A stretch of 64,000 nucleotides of DNA, taken from Diplosphaera chodatii. Taxonomy: Eukaryota > Chlorophyta > Trebouxiophyceae > Prasiolales > Stichococcaceae. The notes under the pieces are model-generated. The model saw only the letters and a program-made list of their open reading frames with translations, was not told where the DNA came from and ran no database searches. Each line of letters starts with the position of its first letter. Within the stretch, counting starts at the first letter, position 1. A program made the position numbers and the translations under genes. Below, piece by piece: positions 1 to 13,900 of this stretch. The DNA lies in NCBI GenBank assembly GCA_032358165.1, contig JAALGY010000035.1, forward strand, positions 1 through 64,000. The letters are read 5' to 3'.

Positions 1-642
1 GGCTCTACCCGCGCCCTCAACAAGTTTGAACGTCCCCGTCAAACGTGAAGCCAGTCGCGCACTAAGTTCCGCGCCTTCGCCAAATGTGAACATACTCCTG
101 TTCTTGCGCTGCGTACGATCCTTGGCGTGGCTGCTATCCTCCCACGCCTAGTCCAATGTGCACGCCCGTGAATGCTGGTCAGCCGCTCACAACGACTATC
201 AACCTTTTTGAATTTGAAAGACTGTACCCCGGTAATCGCTCAATCGGCCTTGCCGGACCGTTCCAATCGAGAAAGCCATCATGGATTGCAAGTAGATTTG
301 ACCGCACAACCACAGGGTACCGAGTGCGATATTACCGTGCTTATGTTGGACATCAGCTGACAGAGGATGCCTCCAAGCCTGGGTGAACACCCTAGATGAA
401 CCCAGGAACCCACCACATAGAGCGTCAGGGGTTGTGTTTCGTGTGTGATGGCAACACGGTTTGCCACATCTCCAACCACTCGCATGGCGAGTGGATTATG
501 ACCTAGTAATATTCCTCAAAAATTGAAACGGATGATGATTGCTTCAGCTTCAATCGTAAGCTAAGGATCTTCTTCATCGTTAGCTTTAGAGGTCCTATCT
601 TACTGCATCACGGTCCGAAGGGTTGACTACCCAGCGCCGCTC
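1..642. other. Non-coding flank, nothing recognised
   Basis: This stretch of mixed composition shows no convincing coding frame on either strand: the open frames are short, overlap each other and match no family I recognise. No tRNA, rRNA or array structure is visible. It ends where the 62-bp dispersed repeat begins. Confidence 0.5.
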
Positions 643-704
643 TGGTGTTGTGCCAGGTTCGATAAAAGCAGTAGTTGCCGTATATAGCCCAGCATGGCTA
701 TATA
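643..704 (-). repeat. 62-bp dispersed repeat, copy 1
   Basis: Read on the minus strand, these 62 bases match positions 42,143-42,204 of the plus strand at 59 of 62 positions by eye. The second copy lies inside the right end of the CACTA-like element. Outside the block only a few bases (CACCACA) remain alike on one side, so this looks like a discrete short repeat and not the edge of a long duplication. The end at 681-704 forms a hairpin with 9-bp arms (TATATAGCC / GGCTATATA) around a 6-nt loop; in copy 2 the stem has mismatches. Confidence 0.7.
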
Positions 705-2124
705 ACCACCACAGCTGGATCCGAGCTGGCACGGTGACAGTAGCGCGCGGGCACGTGTGCACATTCTAGCAGGCGGTAACACGAGGGTTTGCAAACATCC
801 AACCGTGTACCTTGAAGAGGGGCAAGGAGCATGATGTATGTGCGACGTATCGTGAGCCCTAGAGGAATCACATCACATTCCCGCCATTCCTGCCATGACC
901 AGACAAACCCTACAACACAACCGTCGGTCATGTTTGTGCTCCACTTGCCATCTGTCCTGTCGATCCATTTGCAGCAGCATGTATGTATCGTAAGGCCCGC
1001 AGACCCACAATATCTTAACCCAAAATGAAACCCCTTGCAAGCAATCACCGGTGAAGTTCCTTGGAGAGTTCCTTGCTAGCTATGGTCACCCAACGCGACC
1101 TTATGCAATGCAGCTGCTACGGCTGCTGCTGTGCTGCTAATGCCAAAACACAACCAGCAGTTGCTCTAGGGTCAGCAGTGGCACACCAGCAGGCTGGGCC
1201 ACTTTCCCCCTGCTGCTGCGGCACTTGGCCACCCCATTGTGGCGACAACAGACCTTGTAAAGGTCACATGTGGGGGCTGCGAGATGCCCACTGGCTATGT
1301 AGTTGGTCCCGCAAGATGCAACTGTGCAGGTGTAGGCGGCATCACCAGTAGTGCATGGCACGCACTGCACACCCTGCAGCGCCAGCGCCGCCGCCACGCC
1401 GCTGCCGAAACGCCGAAACCACAACCCCAGCACACAATGTCGCAGGGGAAACTGTCAGCGGCAACGGCTGCTGTTGCACCGGGGCGCCTGCTGCCGGTGG
1501 CAGGGCTGTGTCTGGCTGTCAGGCTGCCATCTGGGCTCCCCTTTGTGCCATCAAGCATGTAGCCTGGCAACTGCTTGCACAGTGGCACCTTCTTGCGAGG
1601 CTGCTTGCATGCCGGCTTGGCAAAGGCTTCAAGATTTGCTGCTGCGCTCGATCTGTTGCTGCCAACTCCGGCGCTTGTTGTTCAAACCCCCAAAACACGC
1701 TGGCTCGCGCCGCTCCTTGCTCCAGCCATCTTGGGGATTGAGGTGCATCGGCGGCTCCGTCTGTTGGCTGGCAGGGTGCAACGTGTAGGCTTCTGCATCC
1801 AGCGTTGACCGAGTTGCAAGCTGGCGGTACTTGTTGCCAGTCTCCAGCACCATCACAGCGGCAGCTAGCTGCTCAAGGTCTGAGCTGGCCAGCTGGTCTT
1901 GCTCTGCCCGCAACTGAACATACTTTGCCTGCTGCAAACTGCGCTACCGGCTGAGTGCGTCTAATGCTGCGCTGCTGCCAACCTCCTGCAACGCAATTGC
2001 TGACGATGCGACCACTTGCATGGCTGCACTGCTTGCTGGTCGGGCGGCACCATGTCAGCGGCTGCGGCAGTGTTGCTCAGAGGTTGTCTCGCCTGCGCAT
2101 TGAACATTTAGACATAAGCTCAAC

Positions 2125-2300
2125 GGACAACGTACATTGTACCGTCAAACTAAAAAAAATAAAGCTTTAAAATTACATTCCATGTAAATTAAAAACCTCT
2201 AGAACAAAATATTAATATGAACTTAGATATTTAGAGTAAAATTTTTAAACCAAACGTAATCTTAAAAGTTCAGTAACAAAGTAGCCCTGAAAATTACTTT
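2125..2300. other. AT-rich block inside the MULE relic
   Basis: About 175 bp of strongly AT-rich sequence interrupts otherwise GC-rich DNA, with A-runs and TTTAAA-type words. No open frame or repeat boundary is evident. It may be an insertion that split the transposase tail from the SWIM region. Confidence 0.4.
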
Positions 2301-2532
2301 GTCACCAAACGGCACGAATGAATGCCTACCAAACGGTATATATAAGAAAATTATGACACGATCATTATACAAAGCATCTATGTCATGCGGGCAGACACGT
2401 CACAGCATCCCACATGCTGCCGTAGCGGATACCGATGATGCGGCGCCTCGAGTCCGCCCGCAGCAGTACCTAGCCGGATGCCCAGGACGACCTTCAGCTG
2501 GCCAGGCTTGACATGTAATGCAGCAGCTTGAC

Positions 2533-2577
2533 GTGGAGCTTGCACAGGTTGCCCCGCGCCCTGTGCACACAGCTGCA
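2533..2577 (-). other. SWIM zinc-finger motif in the MULE relic
   Basis: The minus-strand translation gives CSCVHRARGNLCKLH, fitting the SWIM signature CxCx(n)CxH. This small domain typically follows the DDE core in MULE and FAR1-type transposases, which is its position here. All four ligands survive although the catalytic residues upstream do not. Confidence 0.65.
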
Positions 2578-5401
2578 AGTGTCAGCTGTCACCGTGTACA
2601 AAACAGCGGCATTGCTGCAGCGGCATTGTTGCAGCTGCGTACCAGCGCCGCCCTTTGCCGCCCTTGCACTGTCCACACCGAGCACATGGTCTGCCTTCAG
2701 AAATTCCGCCATCGCGATCTGCTTCGCGATCTTGTTTTCATCAAGGCACACGGTCCTGCGCATGACGGCGTCCTGCATGCCAGAGCAACATGTGTAGTTA
2801 TTGAGTGGCGCCTGGATCCAAACCTGGCTTAGGCATACCAGACTCAGCTCAAGCGCTGTTCAAGCTCTGCTCACTGCAACTGTGCTCATGGCAGCCAATA
2901 TGTAGCACAATCGGCAGTTGTGGAGGGTGTGCGCACCAGGTAGTGCTTGAAGATGACGCCAATCAACAGCCAGTCACGGCGCCGCGTTGACAGGCGCGCC
3001 CTATCGTTGTCCAGCTCGCTCAGACTTGGCCATGCCATGGTAGCCTTCCACCTCGCGCCGGTCGTATTCTGGTCCGGCTGGTACTGATTGCGACAGTCAT
3101 CCACGACCATCTCTGCAGTGCGGAAACATGAGGTTGACAACGTTGCGTCCCGTCATAGATAAGCGACATACCCAGAAGTGGTTGCAGACTGCCATGCAAT
3201 GTCTTTTTGATGCGCAACAGCTTGTTAGCGTAGTCCCGCTGTACTTGACGAACTTGGGGCAGTCGCTGATGTCGTGGAACAGGACGTGGCTGCGCAATGT
3301 TGCGCGATCTGCGGGCATGAAACACGCTCTGAGAGGGGGAGACACCGCATCTGTAGGTGGGTGTTTGGGTTAGACTAGGGACGGTGTAAGCATGTGATAG
3401 CTAATGGGTTGCAAGATAACACCTGTGCCCACGCCGGGGTTGAGGTGCAAGACCTCATTGCAACGCTGCAGCAGCGCGTTGCGACGTGCAGGGTCATGCT
3501 GCACTATTCTGATGGCCTTCTGCTACCAAGTGCGCTTCACGTCAAACCAGCACAGGAAGATCTGTGCCTTGTTGAGCACATCCTTGAAGACCTCCCTGCA
3601 TGCTAGGCAGCTGTGTCATGCACATGCCACAGCAAAGTAGCTTAAGCTCACATGGTTTATGTGATGTTCACATGCACAATCTCCATAGGCTCACTTGATG
3701 GCGCCAATCTTTGCATTGGAGTTGTGTACAATGATCGCATCCGGCAGCCAGCCAGGGTGCCGCTGCTTCGCCTTTTGCAGGAAGGCGCGCAACCAGATTG
3801 TGATGTCATTGGTGTGCTCGCCGCCGCCATGAGGGGCCCAAGCAACATGCCTGCCCATTGGTGCTCGTCCACCACCATGATGGTGAAGAGCGGGAACTAC
3901 ACATGAGACAGCAAGGTGTGAGCGTGGCTGCTGATGCAGCGACTCGTGAACTGCCACCCAAGAGTCTATTTGCAAGCCCCATGCACATTACTGCGTTGAG
4001 GTCACAGACAAGCACACCTTGCAGTCGTTGGTGCCAAACGTCGAGTTCGTAACCAGCACCAGCACCTTGCCAAAGTCCAGCGCCACTGCAATTGCGCCTC
4101 CGACTGCAAGCCCAGTATGAAGATCTGCTCGCTGGCTTGATGATGCTGCTGAAAGCAGGACACCGATTCTGGCCGGGCTTGCGCCCACTTGTCAACTAAC
4201 ATTGCGGTTTTGTCATGCAGCAGCCACTGCTGCAGCTGCCGCCGTAAACAGTATGTACCTGTCTGGATAGGGTTCTGTCCCGCCACAGTTGTGGGTGGCG
4301 CCGGGGCTGCGCTTTGGTCGGGCATGTGCGTGTGATGCGTGCACGTTTTTCCAGCGGCAGACTTGTTGTCAGTGAACAATGTCTGATGTTATCTGAGTGC
4401 GGAAGGTGATGCTCGATTTGATGCTGCTGCACCTGCATGAGCATGCATGTACACTGCACACACCTCAATGATGGTGCTAAACGGGCACATCGTTGAGTAT
4501 GCGCCCAGCAGTCCACGCTTAGACTTCCGCAGAGAGACGGGTGAGCAACCCATCTGCGATACCTCTAAGTGCTGTGTGAGCCTCTGTCCCCTGACCCACA
4601 TGCTGTGTGCTGCCGGCTGTCCACTTGATACTGATGACGCCTTGCGCCAGCACTGGGTCCCGCACGCTGAACCTGAGCTTGCACCCCACTTTGACTGATT
4701 CGTTGTGATTGATCTTGCTTGTGCGGCTGCCAGGGCCCTGCTTTGGCCGCTTCGCTGGATCAACCAGTTCTTGGCTAAGGTGTTGTGGGCCACATCTGCA
4801 ATCGAATCGTATACCACTTTTGCGCTGAAGGAGTGGGCTGTCGGATGCTTTGGATCAGAGGGATGGACGCTTATTACGGCTCTGAAGGGTAAACCTGCTG
4901 CCACCACGCTTGAGTGCTCCCACTGACAAGTCGTCCAAATGGCGGGCAGATGCAAGACTGCAGAAAGTCGACATGACAGCTATCGCGGTCAGAACGATCA
5001 GGAGCACGCTCGACAACGATTTCGGCTAGGCTCTGCAGCTGCTCAAGGTGTAATGGGCCGCCTGTAAGTTGTTCGCAAGCCTGGAAGAGTTCCTGCGCCT
5101 CACTTTTATCATTTACACCACAACCATCACAGTGATGATGATGATACGCGAGCAGCCTACTTGCTAGGGACGACGGCGGTTGCAACAAGACAGCTCGTCA
5201 ACTGTATCGAGGGTACGGTAGTGTAAGCCGTGCGGCATTCAAGCGCTGCGCACGTGCAAAGCGCTTGCCAGCTCAGATCCAGCGTGGCGCTGGGGACTAA
5301 ACCCCTTAGGTCTTTCTATGAGGCACTAAGACTAGGATCTTCACGCACGTATACTAAGCTCACCTGGCTACACTTTGCATTATCGCCTAACATATACACT
5401 G

Positions 5402-8572
<3,171 letters not shown>

Positions 8573-8872
8573 GGGCCTTGCCTGCTGAGCAATCAGCGCC
8601 CTGGTTGTGATTGTCTCCCACAGGCTGAGACTGCAGCCTGCTGCGGTCAATGCGGTCACGCAGCACTGCAAGATGGTAAGACGGAGCTGCGAGAAACTGA
8701 CACTGAATTTACTCCCGGGGGGGGGCGGGGGGGGGGGGGGGGGGGTGTGAGATGGCTGGCATTTGTCTGCACATCAGGGTGATTGCTGCCTTTATTACCA
8801 GGCCCAGGCGGCTCCATCGGCCTGCAGAGTGTTGCGAAGGTGTACATAGCAACCAAATGCGTACATGCCAGC
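8573..8872. promoter_or_regulatory. PRMT3 upstream region with long G tract
   Basis: This is the gap between the PRMT3 start codon and the downstream end of the next minus-strand gene. It holds a G9-C-G19 tract on the plus strand. It must carry the PRMT3 promoter and 5' UTR, but I see no TATA box or other defined element. Confidence 0.4.
8717..8745 (+). repeat. Poly-G tract (G9-C-G19)
   Basis: Nine G, one C, then nineteen G. It lies about 145 bp upstream of the PRMT3 start codon. Such a run could form a G-quadruplex and is prone to length change; its exact length is also a likely sequencing weak point. Confidence 0.9.
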
Positions 8873-10394
8873 CTATTGGGGCACCACTCTACACCGCGCA
8901 TTCGCATACAATAACACGCATTGCCAAATTATGCTATCAGTTGCTGCGCCAACATCATCTGCATGTGTGCAGGAGCGACTGTCAAACCAATCTATGATGT
9001 CGAACACGAACCGGATATCATTTGTGGGCATCAAACAAACCTCAGTATGGAAAAGTATGAAAACTTGCTGCCATCCACCTCGTGGCAGCAACTCTGCAAA
9101 AGGGTGAGGTATGCCTCTGCTGTGGTGGTGAGTTGTAGCTGCTGTGAACCAGATGCTGCGCATGCTTCTAAGTTCTGTGCCACTGCTGCATTTAATTCCC
9201 ACCTCAGTTTGAGCTGCCACCCACACTACCTTGCGTTGCCATGACATTGTTGGCACGTGCCCTCGCCAGGGTGCCGGCCTCGTTCGCACGTACCTGCAGG
9301 CAGAGCAACCAAAACACAGGCTGAGGAATACTTGCCAACACGCAACACAGACACCCGCAATCGAGATGAACAGCAGCAACGTCATGCCGCTGTCCAATGC
9401 AAGTACGTTCCTTCGACAGCTGGATATACCTGCTTCATGTCTTCCCAGTTGTCCTTCTGATCGCCCGGCGCTAAATGCTGCGGAGCGCAGCAGTTCTTGC
9501 GGCGGCCGCAGCTGACGCTGTGCCGCGACACAAAGCGCGGGCCCGCTGCATGCCATTGCCGGATGCTGTCGGAGTCCAGGCGTGCGATACACAGCAAACG
9601 TTGCGCCTGCACCCGAATGCTGTTGCGGTCCGCATCATAGCCACACACCAGGTCCACATATCCGCCCTACAGAGCAAGTTTACACAGTGTGCGCTTTGCA
9701 AAGTTGAATCACAGACTGCGTGCTGCCTTCTGATCTTGCGACTGTGCAGCCTCGTTCCTTGGTGCGCACCTACCTTGCCATGTTGCCTGACCAGACCCGC
9801 CCTGCTCCGAATGCACAGGCAAGTGGTGCTGCTGCCAAAGTGGGTGCCGGTCGCAATGCTGAGGTGTGTCAAAAGTGACGCCATGATGGCACCCATCTGC
9901 TCGGGGAGGATGTGCGGCACCATTCGCATGCCTGTCTTGTCACATATCCAGGTGCCAACCAGCCGGTGCAAATGCAGCAGCATGAAGGCACGCCTGTTTG
10001 CATCTGCGACCGCATGCACGAACGTTGTCCCAATAACTGCTGATGAGCATTGATGCTGTGCATTGATCCTGTCCACACATGTAAAATGCTTTGAACGTGG
10101 ACAAACATCAGTGATGCGGCGCCGACCACACTTAGCGTGTCCTGCAGTGTCACCTTCGTCCCAAGCGTGGTACTTATGGACACCCTGGCGTGTGAGATCC
10201 TGCACCATCTCCTGGTGCTTTTGTATCGACTGCATGCTGGCTGCATCTTGCGCCATGCCTGTGTACGACACTTGGATGGCACTCGCAGCGGAGCACAGCG
10301 TGATGCAATCAGGTCGTTCTATGCAACTTGATGGCGTAAAAGGGCGCGCATCCAAGACAAACCTCAAATCCGACGGCTCACAACCTGCGCGCAA
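8873..10394 (-). CDS. Unidentified multi-exon protein gene
   Basis: Several minus-strand segments have coding character but match no family I can name. Segments in order: about 10,390-10,150 (contains DLRFVLDARPFTPSSC and a helical stretch ending near YHAWDEGDTAG); about 10,040-9,860 (HLHRLVGTWICDKTGMRMVP followed by HILPEQMGAIMASLL); about 9,680-9,480 (GYVDLVCGYDADRN, then ARLDSDSIRQWHAAGPRFV); and a less certain one below 9,230. The spacing and borders resemble the short introns of its neighbours. Start, stop and number of exons are unresolved. It would share a divergent upstream region with SEC10. It is the weakest gene call in this part of the window. Confidence 0.35.
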
Positions 10395-10908
10395 CAGCCG
10401 AAGGAGTTGTCGATTTTTGAACTTTTGACAGGACGTCTGACGACTGCTGACGACCTGCGCACTCCCAACAAGCCAACATGGACCATACCACCAGTGCCAT
10501 CAGCCTGGGCTGCATGCCCTGATCAGAAGCTGACGGCAATCAGAACGCCGTTTGTCCCTGATCAGCCAGGGCGCTCAGGGCCATTGCTGCCAACATTGCA
10601 CCCAAGTCGGGTATTGCCTTTGGTTGTGATCCAATCTGGTTGTGTGCACACTTGACGTTGCTGCTGACCGTTCTCAGTTGCGACTGCTCCTGTTGTAAGG
10701 CGTCATTGCCGGATCCCAATTCCGCAGCTGTGGTCCCCAATGTAGCATCTGCTGCCGCAGCAGCGCAGGAACTGCTGATGTGACATGCCACACGCTGCGC
10801 TCAGTCCTCCGCTGCAACATCGGAGCTCAGTCCTCAGTTGCACTATCGGCGACATCAGCAAGCGCCTGATGTATGGCTAGGGTGTCCGTGACGGTTCGGC
10901 ATTGAGAC
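10395..10908. promoter_or_regulatory. Divergent intergenic region upstream of SEC10
   Basis: About 500 bp lies between the unidentified minus-strand gene and the SEC10 start codon. No coding frame stands out and no core promoter motif is clear. By position it should contain the SEC10 promoter. Confidence 0.35.
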
Positions 10909-13900
10909 ATGGCGGCGCGAAGCAAAGGCCATGCCGGCGCGGGCAGGGCGGCGCTGCAGCCGCTGCTTGGCCTGCAGCACTTCAACCAGGCCGACTTTGA
11001 GGTGCGTCGTTCAGGAATTGTTGGGGCCGTTCAATATGTGTACGGTCATACGACACTGATGCAGCAGGGCGGTGTAACATGCGCTCTATGCCACCCGCAG
11101 GTGGACATCCTGATGAATGATCTTGCTGCGGAGCTCCTGCAGCCACCATCAGAGCCATCAGTGACCGGTATAGCGGCGCAGCCAGGCATTGCTCACGTTC
11201 CCGCAGAAGCCGTCAGCCTCTGCCATCCACTGCTGGAACGCTTTGAGAGGTTCGGGGGATGCCTCTGTCTTTTGTTATATGAGCCACCTGCCTGCACTGC
11301 CTGTCTTCCAGCTGCCGTATGCTTGTACAGTGGTGTGACTGATGGCGCAGAGCAGAGCGGGACCTCGTTCGGCTCGAGGGCAGTGTGAGTGCCAAGGTGG
11401 ATGCTGCTCAGGCGGAAGTAGCAGCCAGGCATCGCGCATTCGAGGTGTGTGGCTGTGTGGTTCAATCACTTGGGCATGCACTGATGTGTGTGTACACTGC
11501 TGTGGGCGGCCCACATGGAGAGGTGCGCTGCCTTCCTGGGAGCAGGAGCAGGTGGCGGGGCTGGAGACGGGGTTCGAGGCGCTGCAGGCGCGCTTCAAGG
11601 ACCTGGACAACCGGATGGCCAGCGCCGCGCAGGTGGCCACCCGCCTCGGCGACCGCCTGCAGGTGAGCCGCCTGCGCACTGAACCTCACAAAGTCTCAGC
11701 ACTGCAGTGCGCACTCCACCAGTCACGCCTCCGCAGCAGCCCTTGGCTCGTTGCTGCTGCAGACAGCAGAGATGTTCAGGGAGCGGGCGACGGAGGCCAT
11801 CAACATGGTGCAATACCTGCAGCAGTTCAGTCGCACGGTCGACTTCCGGGACCTATCAGACCTCTTTCATCAGAATGACGACCTGGACCGTTGACATTGA
11901 CATTGATTACATACTGGTGGTGGGCCATTTTGGCCTAGCCACAGGCTCTGGCGGAAAAACCCAGAGCAACATGCACAACGAGTCGTGTACGAAACCGTTC
12001 ACTCCCCGCTGACAGAATGGTTCCACTCAATCCCGGTTGGATGCACACCCCTCCAACTCTGCACATTGATCATGACAACCCCGCAAAAAGGCTGCCAGTT
12101 GCCCGGCATCCTGCTGCATAAAGTCCGCCACTGATGTGATGTTGCTGTCCTCAAACAGCTCCGAATGCTGCACCCTCTGATCTACTAGGGCTGGACACCC
12201 CCAGACCATATGCGCCTCATCATCCACCGTGCCGCCGTGCGTTGTCTTGCCTTGACGCTGGTGTTCTGTGCGACGGCTTGTGGGTTGTGGGGCATCGTGA
12301 ACACCATCCCCGGTCAATGTATATGGTTCGGACACACAAGTCAAGCGCAGGGTGCATTGTTTGCAGGCGATGACAGGGCAGATGCAGGCCCTTGCACAGG
12401 AGCTGGTGATGGCTAGAGAGCGGGCTGGCCTGGCGGCCAGCCCGCCACCCACTTCGGCTGGCAGCACACAACAACTGGTAGCAACTGTCATCACATGTCG
12501 TTTGGTCTGCATTGCGCATTTGCTTGCACGAAGCTGGTGCTGGCTGCTTCTGAGCCACCACTGCTGACTGTGCCGTGTGGTACATTCTGGCAGGGCACCA
12601 TTGAGTATGCGGCCGCAAAGCTGGAGGAGTTTCGACAGCAGCTTGAGCTGAAAGTGGTGTCGCGATTTGATGTTGCAGCGGGCAAGGCCGACTACACGGC
12701 CATGGCACAGTGCGCGCGCATCATGTCACACTTCCCGCGAGGCTCTGAGACGCTTATCAACGTGAGCCCCTTTCCCACTGACAGCCCCTTCCCCACTGAC
12801 AGCACACGCATTTGCCCCACAGCCACCCTGGCAATGTGTGCAACTGCAACGTGATGCTGTTTGCATTGGGTGTCATCAGCAGCCGAAGACGCCTTTTCAG
12901 ACATCCGGAAGAGATTGTGTGCTCGGGTTGGAATCTGAGCCTGGCTGCTGGATTGCAGAGGTACATCGCGTCGCGGCCGATGTTCATGGATGTGCGGGAG
13001 GTGCTGGGGCCGGCGGCGGAGGAGGGCGTCGCGGAGCCGGCGGGGGCGGCGCTGCTGCGCCTCAACGCGCTGCACAGGAGCATCAGCGCCGCGGTGGCGG
13101 AGGAGGCGCCCGCCATGGGCCGCATCTTCACCCACACAGCGGCTGCGCTGGCCGCCTTTGTCACCCGCATCTTCGAGCAGCGCCTCAAGGTGGGCGCCTG
13201 CACCCGTGTGGATCTCTACACAGTCGTTGACGACCTGCCAACTCAGATGCCTTCTGTTCTTGTTGACATGCTGTCGAGTGTGCATTGGTGCCTCCCGTTG
13301 GTGGATGTGCGTCGCATGTTGCAAGACCGTTGTAGCACATGCTTATTTCTCTGATGAAGGATTTCGATCAGGAACCACACACAGATGCTGCTGTATCGGA
13401 ATTGAAATAGTCTGTCCACAACGTATGTGGGATGCATCGCAGACCCTGCCAGCTGCTATGGTCCTGTGCAACACGTTGCTGCATATGTGCTGTTGCGCGT
13501 CAGGTGACACTGGAGGGGCTGCTGGTGGTGCCGGGTCCGGGGGAGCCGCCCGAGGCGCTGCAGCAGTACCTGCAGCTGCTGGCGGAGGCGTACCGCCGCA
13601 CCCATGCCCTCGCCGCCAAGCTGCAGCCCATCGCCGGCCCCAGCTGCAACACCTCAGTGCGTCACCGCTCGCGTTTCCTCGAGCATTGCCAGTAGGCTCT
13701 GCAAGGTCACGTTCAGCTGCGGACAACAACTGGTGTGGTGTGCAGCATACTAAGGAAGCGTGTGTCAATAAAGTTTGTATTCCAAGGAAGCCACTTATTT
13801 TGTAGTGAAGTTGGCTATTTTCAACACATGCGACTCAGCAACCGGTGTCTGGGTGCAGGAGCTGGCAGACGTGGTGTTTGCAGAGGCGCTGGAGGAGTAT

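Larger units (their letters stand above)
1137..5188 (-). pseudogene. Decayed MULE-type transposase with SWIM zinc finger
   Basis: Pieces of a Mutator-like transposase lie in order on the minus strand in shifting frames, with no continuous reading frame. The core at about 4,150-3,690 has the MULE layout: FGKVLVLVTNSTFGTND (family pattern D-S-T-H-G-T), then FPLFTIMVVDEHQ, then LPDAIIVHNSNAKIGAIK. Both expected catalytic aspartates read Asn (codons near 4,047 and 3,723). A SWIM finger C-x-C-x(n)-C-x-H sits at 2,577-2,533. The stretch at 4,870-4,430 resembles the domain before the core. Coding-like sequence at 1,937-1,137 could be its C-terminal tail, but that link is weaker. Frameshifts, stops and lost catalytic residues argue for a dead copy. 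No terminal inverted repeats were located. Confidence 0.7.

Noticed and set aside
643..704. Permuted tRNA gene (B-box-like GGTTCGATA upstream of an A-box-like TAGCCCAGCATGG)
   Set aside because: Permuted tRNAs exist in algae, but the bases flanking TTCGATA do not pair as a T stem and no anticodon arm can be built. The block is better called a dispersed repeat.
1061..1808. Cys-rich plus-strand proteins
   Set aside because: Overlapping open frames in all phases arise from GC-rich, CTG-rich DNA. The minus strand fits better as the tail of the MULE relic.
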